From NCBI GenBank assembly GCA_963787185.1, contig CAWBCC010000012.1, forward strand, positions 62,001-126,000: DNA of 64,000 bases, given 5' to 3'. Below, one piece after another: positions 55,956 through 64,000 of the stretch. Below the pieces are notes generated by a model. That model ran no database searches. It was not told where the DNA came from and worked only from the letters and a program-made list of their open reading frames with translations. The DNA comes from JAJXZP01 sp963787185. GTDB taxonomy: Bacteria > Spirochaetota > Spirochaetia > Treponematales > Rectinemataceae. Position 1 is the first letter of the stretch, and each line of letters opens with the position of its first letter. The translations under genes were made by a program, and so were the position numbers.

Positions 55956-56798
55956 ATGCGATTCGGCCTCGACGCGGAACGGTTCCTGGCGCTCGGCTCG
56001 GAGCGCCTCGTGGCCTTGGCGGGCATGCTTGCCGCCCGAGGCCTGCCGTATTCGGTCATACGCACCGCTGGGGCCCGCCACCTGATCGTCCGCCTCGGAG
56101 AAGAAACTCCCCGGCTCGTGCTGGCCGCCCACTACGATCGGGTCGCCGGAAGCCCCGGCATGCTCGACAATTCCTGCGCCTGCCTCCAACTAGTGGATTT
56201 TGCCGCGCGCTGGGCCGGTCGGCTCGCCTCGAAGCGCCTCCCGCCTCCGCCTCTGCTCATTCTTTTCACCGACGGCGAAGAGAACCCCGCCCTCCAGGGG
56301 CCCTCGGGCCAGGGTGCTTTCGCCCTGGCTCAGGCTCTCGCCTCTTCGCGAAGAGCGGGGCCGGAGAGTGCCATGCCTCCCGTGCTCGTGCTCGACGTGA
56401 CGGGGCGGGGCGATCGACTCGTCCTGTCCTCGGCTCCCGCCGCCTTGCTCGAACGCAACGGCCTTGGGGAAAGCCTCCTCGCCCATGGGCACCGCAGCCT
56501 TGTCGGTTTGGCCCGCAGTGCAGCCGCACGGGCAGGCTTGACCGGGCCCGCCTCGCTCGAACTTCCCTGGTCCGACGATCTCGGGCTCGTGCTCGGCGGC
56601 ATCCCCGCCCTGACCGTGAGCCTTCTGCCCGATGCGGAGGTCGCGGCCTTTCCCGCGCGGAGTCCCCCCACGTGGTCCTTTCTCCACGGTCCCGACGACG
56701 GCCCCGGTCTCGTCTCCGACTCCGCCTTCGACCTCATGACATCCTTCCTCGATGCCGTGGCGGAGGAATCCCGGTCCGGCGCTCGAAGCTCGGACTGA
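55956..56798 (+). CDS. M28-family zinc peptidase-like protein
   Basis: A 280-residue protein with the layout of M28 aminopeptidases. Metal ligands appear in order as LAAHYDRV near 49-56 (His, Asp), GMLDNSC near 68-74 (bridging Asp), LFTDGEE near 106-112 (general base and ligand Glu), VLDVTGRGD near 145-153 and a late His in FLHGPDDG near 247-254. No signal peptide is obvious, so it is probably cytoplasmic. It starts 26 bp after the regulator stop and lies 30 bp before pepF, suggesting a peptidase pair. Substrate unknown. Confidence 0.8.
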   Translation: MRFGLDAERFLALGSERLVALAGMLAARGLPYSVIRTAGARHLIVRLGEETPRLVLAAHYDRVAGSPGMLDNSCACLQLVDFAARWAGRLASKRLPPPPLLILFTDGEENPALQGPSGQGAFALAQALASSRRAGPESAMPPVLVLDVTGRGDRLVLSSAPAALLERNGLGESLLAHGHRSLVGLARSAAARAGLTGPASLELPWSDDLGLVLGGIPALTVSLLPDAEVAAFPARSPPTWSFLHGPDDGPGLVSDSAFDLMTSFLDAVAEESRSGARSSD

Positions 56799-56828
56799 AT
56801 GCTGTTACTATGGTAGAAGGAGGACAGA

Positions 56829-58634
56829 ATGGCCGATACCCCTGCGATACCGCTTCGTTCCGAGATACCCGAAAAGGACAGATGGAACCTCTCCCGCCTT
56901 TTCGCGGACGAAAAAGCCTGGGAGGCTGCGTACAAAGAGTACCAAGCCATGCTACCCGAAATCGGCGCCTACAAATCCACGCTCGGCCTCTCGGCGGACG
57001 CCTTGCATCGGGCCCTCGTATTCTACCGCGACTTCGGCGTGCTCGATGAGCGGCTCGGCGTCTATGCCAGTCTGCGCCAGTCCGAGGACGAGGGTCTCGC
57101 AGCTTCGCGCGGGCGCTTCGCCCGCTATATGATGGGCGCCACCGAGGCCCAGGGCGCCTGGTCCTGGATGGTACCCGAGATCCAGGCCCTGTCGGCCCCC
57201 TTCGTCGAAGTCTGCCTGGCCGAAGAGAGATTCGCCGAGTTCGATGTCTTCCTGCGCAAGCTCCTGCGCTTCAAGCCCCACGTGCTCGGCGAAAAGGAAG
57301 AGCGTCTTCTCGCCCTCCAGGCCGAGACCGCGCAGACGCCGCACGAGGCCTTCTCGGTCCTCACGAATGTGGATCTTGATTTCGGCGAGGTGGATACTCC
57401 CGAGGGGTCGCGCCCCCTCACGCAGTCCACTTTTTCCTCGTTCATGCGAAGTCCGGATCGCGAGCTCCGCCGCCGCGCCTATATGCAGTTCTATCGCGCC
57501 TACGACGGCCACAAGAATACCATCGCGGCGCTCTATGCCGGATCGGTGAAGCAGGATGCCTACAGGGCGAAGGTCCGCAACTATGCGGGCGCGAGGTCGG
57601 CGGCCCTCTTCCCCGACGACGTCTCGGAGGCCGTCTACGACAATCTCGTCGCCGCCGTGGGCTCCATGCTTCCGGTCCTGCACGAGTACTACGAGCTCAG
57701 GCGACGGGCGCTCAAGTTGGACGAGCTCCGGCACTATGACGTCTACGTGCCGGTGGTGTCGGAAACCAAGTCGCGGCACAGCTACGCCGAGGCGGTCGAA
57801 CTCGTGGCGGCCGCGCTCTTCCCCCTCGGCGAGGATTACGTCAAGACCATACGCGCAGGCTTCGAGGGCGGCTGGGTCGACCGCTACGAGAACAAGGGCA
57901 AGCGCTCGGGCGCCTTCTCCTCGGGCTCCTTCACGAGCGAGCCCTACATCCTCCTCAATTACAAGGAAGACCTGCTCCACGATGTCTTCACCCTGGCCCA
58001 CGAGGGAGGACACTCGATGCATTCCCTGCACTCGGCCGGGTCGAACCCCTTCCTGTGCTACGGCTATACGATCTTCGAGGCCGAGGTCGCGAGCACCTTC
58101 AACGAGCAGCTGCTCTTCCACTACCTCTACGAGCGTGCCGACAGCGACGAGCTGCGCGCCTTTCTCGTCAACGCCAGACTCGACGACCTCGTCGGCACCC
58201 TCTTCCGCCAGACTATGTTCGCCGAGTTCGAGGCGCGCACCCATGCGATGCACGAATCGGGCGAGCCTCTCACCGTCGACTCGCTCCGCTCCGAATATCG
58301 AAAGCTCCTCGTGAAGTATTTCGGGCCGGCGATGCACCTCGAAGAAATCAGCGACCTCGAATGTCTGCGCATCCCGCATTTCTACGAGGCCTTCTACGTC
58401 TATAAATATGCGACCGGCATTTCGGCCAGCATCGCACTGGCCGAGCGGGTGCGCGGGGGCGGAAAGCGCGAACGCGAGGACTACTTCGCGTTCCTCCGCT
58501 CCGGAGGGTCCCGTTTCCCGATCGAGGCGCTCAAGATCGCAGGGGTGGATATGTCGAGCCCCGCGCCCGTCAGGGCGGCCTGCGACGAGTTCGCGCGTTA
58601 CTCGGCCGAGCTCAAGCGCCTATTGAGGCTCTAG
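56829..58634 (+). CDS. pepF: Oligoendopeptidase F, M3 family
   Basis: A 601-residue zinc endopeptidase that cuts oligopeptides in the cytoplasm. The N-terminal helical domain is at about 15-200 and the catalytic domain follows, with the zinc motif HEGGH at 391-395 in FTLAHEGGHSMHSLHS and the third ligand in the FEAEVASTFNE helix near 417-427. The C-terminal FYVYKYATGISASIAL segment is typical of PepF. GGAGG sits 5 bp before ATG 56829. Length and motifs are normal. No signal peptide. Confidence 0.95.
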   Translation: MADTPAIPLRSEIPEKDRWNLSRLFADEKAWEAAYKEYQAMLPEIGAYKSTLGLSADALHRALVFYRDFGVLDERLGVYASLRQSEDEGLAASRGRFARYMMGATEAQGAWSWMVPEIQALSAPFVEVCLAEERFAEFDVFLRKLLRFKPHVLGEKEERLLALQAETAQTPHEAFSVLTNVDLDFGEVDTPEGSRPLTQSTFSSFMRSPDRELRRRAYMQFYRAYDGHKNTIAALYAGSVKQDAYRAKVRNYAGARSAALFPDDVSEAVYDNLVAAVGSMLPVLHEYYELRRRALKLDELRHYDVYVPVVSETKSRHSYAEAVELVAAALFPLGEDYVKTIRAGFEGGWVDRYENKGKRSGAFSSGSFTSEPYILLNYKEDLLHDVFTLAHEGGHSMHSLHSAGSNPFLCYGYTIFEAEVASTFNEQLLFHYLYERADSDELRAFLVNARLDDLVGTLFRQTMFAEFEARTHAMHESGEPLTVDSLRSEYRKLLVKYFGPAMHLEEISDLECLRIPHFYEAFYVYKYATGISASIALAERVRGGGKREREDYFAFLRSGGSRFPIEALKIAGVDMSSPAPVRAACDEFARYSAELKRLLRL

Positions 58635-58666
58635 GCGGCTCGGACCGCAACGTTCGAGAGAAAATC

Positions 58667-58795
58667 GGCCACAGAGGCATGGAGTAAGAGAGAGTAAGAA
58701 TGAGAAAATGAGAAGAGAAGTTCCCCATGGCTATATCTCTCCTTCCCTCAATCTTACTCTCCAACATTCCCTCGAGACTCCGTGCCTCTGTTGCC
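58667..58795. repeat. Foldback (MITE-like) element, copy 2
   Basis: The 200-bp gap between pepF and livF holds a 129-bp element with 19-bp imperfect terminal inverted repeats: GGCCACAGAGGCATGGAGT (58667-58685) against the complement of 58777-58795, with two mismatches. Inner arms near 58690-58705 and 58747-58763 (GAGAGTAAGAATGAG type) also pair, with one mismatch, so nearly the whole element can fold. No coding capacity. Sits between convergent genes. Confidence 0.75.
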
Positions 58796-58834
58796 CAATT
58801 CTCTTCGGCCCGATTCTTCCGACCGACGTCTCCG

Positions 58835-59541
<707 letters not shown>

Positions 59542-59545
<4 letters not shown>

Positions 59546-60372
59546 GCGTCACCTCCGACGGCAGCGGCTTCGGCCGTCGTGCCGCTAGCTTCCGAGGCGG
59601 CTCCCCGCCCCAGGTAGGCTTCGATGACGCGGGGGTTGGCGGCTATCTCTTTGGGAATCCCCTCCGCTATCTTCTCGCCGTAATCCATGACCGTGATCCG
59701 TTCCGATATGTTCATGACCACTCTCATGTCGTGCTCGATGAGGAGAATAGTCACGCCCAGCTCGTCGCGCAGTCTGCGGAAGAGCAGCATGGCGTCCTCG
59801 GTTTCGGCCGGATTCATACCGGCGGTGGGCTCGTCGAGCAGCAGGAGCTTGGGTTCCGAGGCGAGGGCCCTCGCTATTTCCACTCGCCGCTGGGCTCCGT
59901 AGGGCAGGCTCGAGGCGAGCTCGTTGCCGACTCGGTGCAGACCCACGTAACGCATGAGCTCCTCGGCGCGGGACTCGGCTCTTTTCTCCTCTTCCTTGTA
60001 GGCCGCCGTCCTCAGCACCGCCTGAATCGCGTTTTGCCTGAGGCGCGTATGCGAGCCCACCATGATGTTTTCGACGACGGTCATGGCGGCGAAGAGACGG
60101 ATATTCTGAAAGGTGCGCGCGACGTGAAGGGCCGTGACATGGTCTGGGGAGAGACGTTCGATGCGATGCCCGTCGAAGATGATCGTTCCCTCCTCGGGGC
60201 GGTACAGGCCGGAAATGGTGTTGAAGAAGGTGGTTTTGCCGGCGCCGTTGGGTCCGATTATGCTGTAGATGCGGCCCTTCTCGATGGTGAAGTCCATCTT
60301 GTTCACCGCCGTCAGGCCGCCGAAGCGCTTGACGACCTTATCGGCGCGGAGAATGGTTTCGGTGTCAGACAT
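59542..60372 (-). CDS. livG: Branched-chain amino acid ABC transporter ATPase LivG
   Basis: A 276-residue ATPase. Walker A GPNGAGKTTFFNTI (about 37-50), the VARTFQNIRLF LivG hallmark (about 85-95), and Walker B LLLLDEPTAGMNPAE with ILLIEHDMRVVM. Start ATG 60372 has AAGGAGG six bases upstream; ATG 60378 is too near that site. The start region overlaps the livM end. C-terminal 20 residues are Ala-rich and variable. Confidence 0.95.
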
Positions 60373-61801
60373 GTCCATCCTCCTTGGCTGCGTTCGCATT
60401 CATCCCCGCGCCGTTCGGGCCGGAGACACCATTGCCCGCGGCTCCCGGATCTTCGCCCTCCTCCTCGGCCCTGAGCTCACGCTTGCGCCGGACGGCGGGC
60501 AGTATCCCCGCCGGACGGTAGATCATCATGAGGATGAGTATGATGCCGAAGATGAGCCTCTGGTACTTGGAAGGGTCGAGCTGGTTGGAGAGATCCTTCC
60601 AGTGGAATCCGATAAGCGGTATGACGGCATCGCTCTGCCGAAGCTGGGAGAGAAAGAGCGAGAAGCTCTGGAGGACCTGCACATTGAGCAGGGTGACGAC
60701 GGTCGCCCCTATGATGACCCCCCGGATACTGCCTATGCCGCCCAGAATGACCATCGTGAGGACGCCCACGGATTGCAGGAAGGTGAAGGACTCGGGGCTC
60801 ACGAAGGTTCGGCTCGCGGCGAAGAGCACGCCCATGGCTCCGGCGAACGAAGCCCCGACGGCGAATGCTCCCAGCTTGAGCCTGTTTGCCGGAATGCCCA
60901 TGGCCGTCGCGGCCAGCTCGTCCTCGCGTATCGCGATCCATGCCCTGCCGATCTTCGAGTCGTCGAGACGGTAGGTTATGACAACCACCGCAATCACGAC
61001 GAGAAGGGCGATGAAGTAGAAGAGAATGTTATAGAGCTGGTCGGGGGTGACGGCGTGGCCGACGATACCGCCGAAAACATCATTGAATCCTCTCACCACG
61101 GAAGGCGGCAGGGTCGGACGCTGGATGGGCGATATGCCCTGAGGGCCGTTCGTGAGATTGACCGGCTTGTCCAGGTTGTTCGCGAGCTGGCGGACTATCT
61201 CGCCGAAGGCCAGAGTTATGATCGCGAGGTAGTCGCCGCGCACCCTGAGGACGGGGAGTCCCAGGATGAGCCCGACGACGGCCGCGACTATCACGCCGAG
61301 GAAAATGAAGAGATAGAACCAGTCCGGGGCGAGAAAGAAGGGCGTGCCCGGAGGCACCGTTCCGGGAATCGCCTGACCCAGGAAGGGTTGTTGCGAGCCG
61401 AAAAATGCCCAAAGATAGGCGCCCACCGCATAGAAGGCCATGTAGCCGAAATTGAGCAGCCCCGAAAAGCCGACGACGATGTTGAGCCCCAGGGCCAGCG
61501 CCGAGAACACCGCGATCTGGAAAATGACCTCGAGGTAGAAAATGTTTCTCGCACCGAGGATGGGCACGAGGACGCAGGCTATGACCACCGCGAAGACGAG
61601 TTTCGCCGTCTTCCTGATCCTGATGAAGTACACGAGGCCGGAGGCTGCGGCGAAGACGAGGAAAGCCGGGATGGACCGGGGGCTCAGGTAGACGAGGACG
61701 GTGCCGAGCAGAAGCGCGGCCGCCGTGATGATGTAGGGCTTGCGGCCGGCGTTGGCCGCGGCGCCCAGGTCCCGGAGGAGTTCGCGCAAACTCTTGTTCA
61801 T
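60365..61801 (-). CDS. livM: Branched-chain amino acid ABC transporter permease LivM
   Basis: A 478-residue permease with about ten or more helices. LivM marks are LGLNIVVGFSGLLNFGYMAFYAVGAY near 104-129, LRVRGDYLAIITLAFGEIVRQLANN near 186-210 and GASFAGAMGVLFA near 314-326. It is long for the family: a hydrophobic N-terminal extension and a hydrophilic, acidic and Asn/Gly-rich tail of about 40 residues after YRPAGILP. It starts 9 bp after livH. Confidence 0.93.
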   Translation of the reverse strand: MNKSLRELLRDLGAAANAGRKPYIITAAALLLGTVLVYLSPRSIPAFLVFAAASGLVYFIRIRKTAKLVFAVVIACVLVPILGARNIFYLEVIFQIAVFSALALGLNIVVGFSGLLNFGYMAFYAVGAYLWAFFGSQQPFLGQAIPGTVPPGTPFFLAPDWFYLFIFLGVIVAAVVGLILGLPVLRVRGDYLAIITLAFGEIVRQLANNLDKPVNLTNGPQGISPIQRPTLPPSVVRGFNDVFGGIVGHAVTPDQLYNILFYFIALLVVIAVVVITYRLDDSKIGRAWIAIREDELAATAMGIPANRLKLGAFAVGASFAGAMGVLFAASRTFVSPESFTFLQSVGVLTMVILGGIGSIRGVIIGATVVTLLNVQVLQSFSLFLSQLRQSDAVIPLIGFHWKDLSNQLDPSKYQRLIFGIILILMMIYRPAGILPAVRRKRELRAEEEGEDPGAAGNGVSGPNGAGMNANAAKEDGHV

Positions 61802-61810
61802 GGCGACCTC

Positions 61811-62986
61811 CTAGGCTTTCTGCGAAACCTGCTCGCCGAGCAGGCCGTTCGGTTTGAATACGATCACGATGACGAGGACGAAGAAGGCGAACATGTCCTT
61901 GTACTCGGATCCGAAATTGCCCATGGTGAAGGTGCCCAGGTACGCTCCCGCGAAGCTCTCGAGCATGCCCAGGACGATGCCGCCGAGGAGGGCGCCGGTG
62001 AGGTTGCCGATGCCTCCGAGCACGGCGGCCGTGAAGGCCTTGATGGCCGGCATGAAACCGACGTAGGGGTCGATTCGCGTGAACTTCAGGGCGTAGAGCA
62101 CTCCGGCGGCCCCGCCCAATGCGCCGCCCAACAAGAAGGTCAGGGATATTGCCGCGTCGACGCCGATTCCCATGAGGGCCGCGGTGTTTCGGTCCTGGGC
62201 CACGGATCGGATGGCTTTGCCTATTTTGGTCGCGTTGACGATGAAGTTGAGCCCGACCATCATGGCCACGGCCGCGACGATCACGATGAGCGACTTAACC
62301 TGGATGTTCACGGCGACTGGAGCCGAGCTTATGTTGAGCGTGAAAAGCGGCAGGCGGTTGTCGAAATTGCCGAAGGTCGGGATGACACGGTAGAACTGCC
62401 CCGTCGTGAGACTCTCGACCAGGCGGATTATGTCCTGCAGGGCGAAGGAAACGCCGATGGCCGAGATGAGAGGGACGATGCGCGGGGCATCGCGCAGGGG
62501 ACGGTAGGCCGTGCGCTCCATGAGCATCGCGATGCCGCCCGCCGCCGCCATTCCTACCATCAGCGCCATGGTGAGGTAGAGATAGGGCCCGAGGGGACCC
62601 GAGGTGGCGAGAACCCCGAGACCGTCCATCGCGATGAGGAACTCGACGCCCGCGAAGGCGCCGATCGCGAATATCTCACTGTGTGCGAAGTTTATGAACT
62701 CGAGTACCCCGTACACCATCGTGTAGCCGAGGGCGATGGCCGCGTAGACGAAGCCCAGCGTTACGCCGTCTATGAGCACCTGGGGGAGCGTGCCGAGGGT
62801 GTAGGTCAGGATGTCCATGTGCTGAGTGGAGAGGAGAAGCTTGTCCGCGCCGCTGCCTCTGGAGACCACTGCCAGCAGGATCATGATCGCGGAGAAGAGG
62901 GCTCCGGCCCCCAGCACGAAGATCGCCATTCTCCCCAGGGGCAGCAAAATCTCCCTCAGGGCGGTCGGTGCCATGAATCTTCGCAT
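61811..62986 (-). CDS. livH: Branched-chain amino acid ABC transporter permease LivH
   Basis: A 391-residue permease. Marks are LIDGVTLGFVYAAIALGYTMVYGVLEFINFAHSEIFAIGAF-type sequence from about 72 to 112, RAPRIVPLISAIGVSFALQD-like residues near 165-185, and KAFTAAVLGGIGNLTGALLGG near 313-333. About nine helices. The N-terminal 70 residues are an extension absent from short LivH proteins. Partner of LivM in the leucine/isoleucine/valine importer; substrate breadth cannot be judged. Confidence 0.94.
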   Translation of the reverse strand: MRRFMAPTALREILLPLGRMAIFVLGAGALFSAIMILLAVVSRGSGADKLLLSTQHMDILTYTLGTLPQVLIDGVTLGFVYAAIALGYTMVYGVLEFINFAHSEIFAIGAFAGVEFLIAMDGLGVLATSGPLGPYLYLTMALMVGMAAAGGIAMLMERTAYRPLRDAPRIVPLISAIGVSFALQDIIRLVESLTTGQFYRVIPTFGNFDNRLPLFTLNISSAPVAVNIQVKSLIVIVAAVAMMVGLNFIVNATKIGKAIRSVAQDRNTAALMGIGVDAAISLTFLLGGALGGAAGVLYALKFTRIDPYVGFMPAIKAFTAAVLGGIGNLTGALLGGIVLGMLESFAGAYLGTFTMGNFGSEYKDMFAFFVLVIVIVFKPNGLLGEQVSQKA

Positions 62987-63000
62987 GATACCTCCGGAAG

Positions 63001-63025
63001 TCCCCCGCCCCTATGGGGCGGGGGA
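63001..63025. terminator. Hairpin between livK and livH
   Basis: TCCCCCGCCCC, loop TAT, and the exact complement: an 11-bp perfect stem in the 63-bp gap. Likely attenuates or processes the message so that binding protein outnumbers the membrane genes. Confidence 0.65.
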
Positions 63026-63049
63026 GGCGGTAATTTGTTGTCTAGTCGA

Positions 63050-64000
63050 TCACTGAGGCTGCGGGGGTTCGATGTCGAGGGTCTGGGCGATCTTGTTGTC
63101 GGCCCACTTGTCGGGATCGGCGGAGCTGACCTGGATGACGAAATACTTGGCCTTGGTCAGGTCGCCGTTCTTGTTGAAATTGATGGTACCGGTGATGCCC
63201 GGGAAATCCTGGACCGCGCGAATCGCAGTGGCCACTGCGGCGCGTGTGGGCATCTTCTTGGCGGCCGTGGCCGCGTCGGCGATGGCCTTGAGCGCGATGG
63301 CGGTACAGTCGTAGGACTGGGCGGCGAAGGGCTGGGGATCGTGGCCGAACTTGGCCTTGAAGTCCGCGATGAATTTCGCGGTGCCGGGATACACGCTCGC
63401 CGGACCGGAAACGGTGGAGTAGTAGGTGCCCTTTCCCTGCAGGAGAGCCGCACCGCCGATCTTGGCCGAATCGGAGGAATCGTAGCCGTCGTCGGAAAGG
63501 AACATGCCCCTATAGCCCTTCTGGCGCGCCTGCTTGAAGAGGACGTTCGACTGATCGAACATGCCGCCGAAGTAGATCACGTCGGGCTTGGAAGCCAGGA
63601 TGGGGGTGAGGATCGAGTCGAAGTTCGCCTTCTCGTCGGTGCCCTCGAATCCCAGGACCTTGATTCCGAGCTTCTCGGCTTCCTGCTTGAAGTACTCCGC
63701 GATGCCCTCGCCGTAGGCGGTCTTGTCCTGGAGGACATAGGCGCTCTTCAAGTGCTGCGCCGCCGCGAACTGGGCGCCGACCGCACCCTGGACATCGTCG
63801 CGCCCGCAGATCCGGCTCACCTCGAGGTAGCCTCGATCCGTCACCTTGGGGTTGGTGTTGGCAGGGGAGATGTTGGCGAGCCCGGCGGCGTGGTACTCTT
63901 CGGAAGAGGGAATCTGGACACCCGAGTTGTAGTGTCCGACGACCACGAGGACGGCGGGATCGGCTACGATGTTCTTGGCATTGGCGACGCCGGTGTCGGG
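63050..64000 (-). CDS. livK: Branched-chain amino acid binding protein LivK, N-terminus beyond window
   Basis: The last 317 codons of a type I periplasmic binding protein of the Leu/Ile/Val class; the start and signal peptide lie past the right edge. Seen: the VVGHYNSGVQIPSSEEYHAAGLANISPANTNP-type ligand-loop region, the cysteine in VSRICGRDDVQG, and SAYVLQDKTAYGEGIAEYF with FGGMFDQSNVLFKQAR. First gene of the livKHMGF operon. Confidence 0.94.
   Translation of the reverse strand, partial: PDTGVANAKNIVADPAVLVVVGHYNSGVQIPSSEEYHAAGLANISPANTNPKVTDRGYLEVSRICGRDDVQGAVGAQFAAAQHLKSAYVLQDKTAYGEGIAEYFKQEAEKLGIKVLGFEGTDEKANFDSILTPILASKPDVIYFGGMFDQSNVLFKQARQKGYRGMFLSDDGYDSSDSAKIGGAALLQGKGTYYSTVSGPASVYPGTAKFIADFKAKFGHDPQPFAAQSYDCTAIALKAIADAATAAKKMPTRAAVATAIRAVQDFPGITGTINFNKNGDLTKAKYFVIQVSSADPDKWADNKIAQTLDIEPPQPQ

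Overview
The window is 64 kb of GC-rich bacterial DNA and most likely chromosomal. The gene set points to a spirochaete, perhaps near the Treponema/Spirochaeta group. The main clues are a long PPi-type phosphofructokinase, a TGS-nucleoside kinase fusion, an RpoD-like sigma factor without region 1.1, a ThrRS without its TGS domain, and many solute-binding ABC systems. This is inference; there is no rRNA in the window to settle it. I recognised no tRNA, rRNA, CRISPR array, integrase or transposase gene.

Layout. 1-7.2 kb (minus): envelope and housekeeping genes, namely a RodZ-like protein, a LolA-like carrier, a TPR/zinc-ribbon protein, pfp and a divergent HD-GYP protein. 7.3-10.5 kb (plus): a membrane protein, a LysM protein with a dead M23 domain, and a sigma factor. 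10.5-13.4 kb (minus): a lipoprotein built of about 26 ankyrin repeats. 13.5-14.9 kb: a RibD-reductase/RibA pair. 14.9-16.1 kb: two intergenic stretches packed with palindromes around one small gene. 16.1-22.4 kb (minus): a tightly coupled operon clpS-clpA-PAP2-aat-radical SAM, which holds the N-degron pathway components. 22.5-25.5 kb: a T-box leader, thrS and a DUF1361 gene.

25.7-45.5 kb is a catabolic island. It has a LacI regulator, an RbsABC-like sugar or inositol importer, three Gfo/Idh oxidoreductases, iolB, iolD and iolE, then an archaeal-type GAPDH, an archaeal-type PGK, a malic enzyme, a LarA-like protein and a two-subunit transketolase. The same 14-bp operator lies just downstream of the -10 box of both the transporter promoter and the iolG promoter, so one repressor probably controls both units. 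The left part of the island (about 26.9-34.8 kb) is visibly more AT-rich, and the repressor gene runs into a truncated Phd-type antitoxin, which looks like an integration scar. iolC, iolJ and iolA are absent from the window.

45.5-64 kb: a broken chemotaxis receptor gene, an orphan family-5 binding protein, a TGS-nucleoside kinase, a MalEFG-type transporter whose first permease carries a very large insertion, its divergent LacI regulator, an M28 peptidase, oligoendopeptidase F, and a LivFGMHK branched-chain amino acid importer that runs off the right edge. Two foldback elements with related imperfect terminal inverted repeats (37.6 and 58.7 kb) and several dispersed tight palindromes suggest genome-wide small repeat families.
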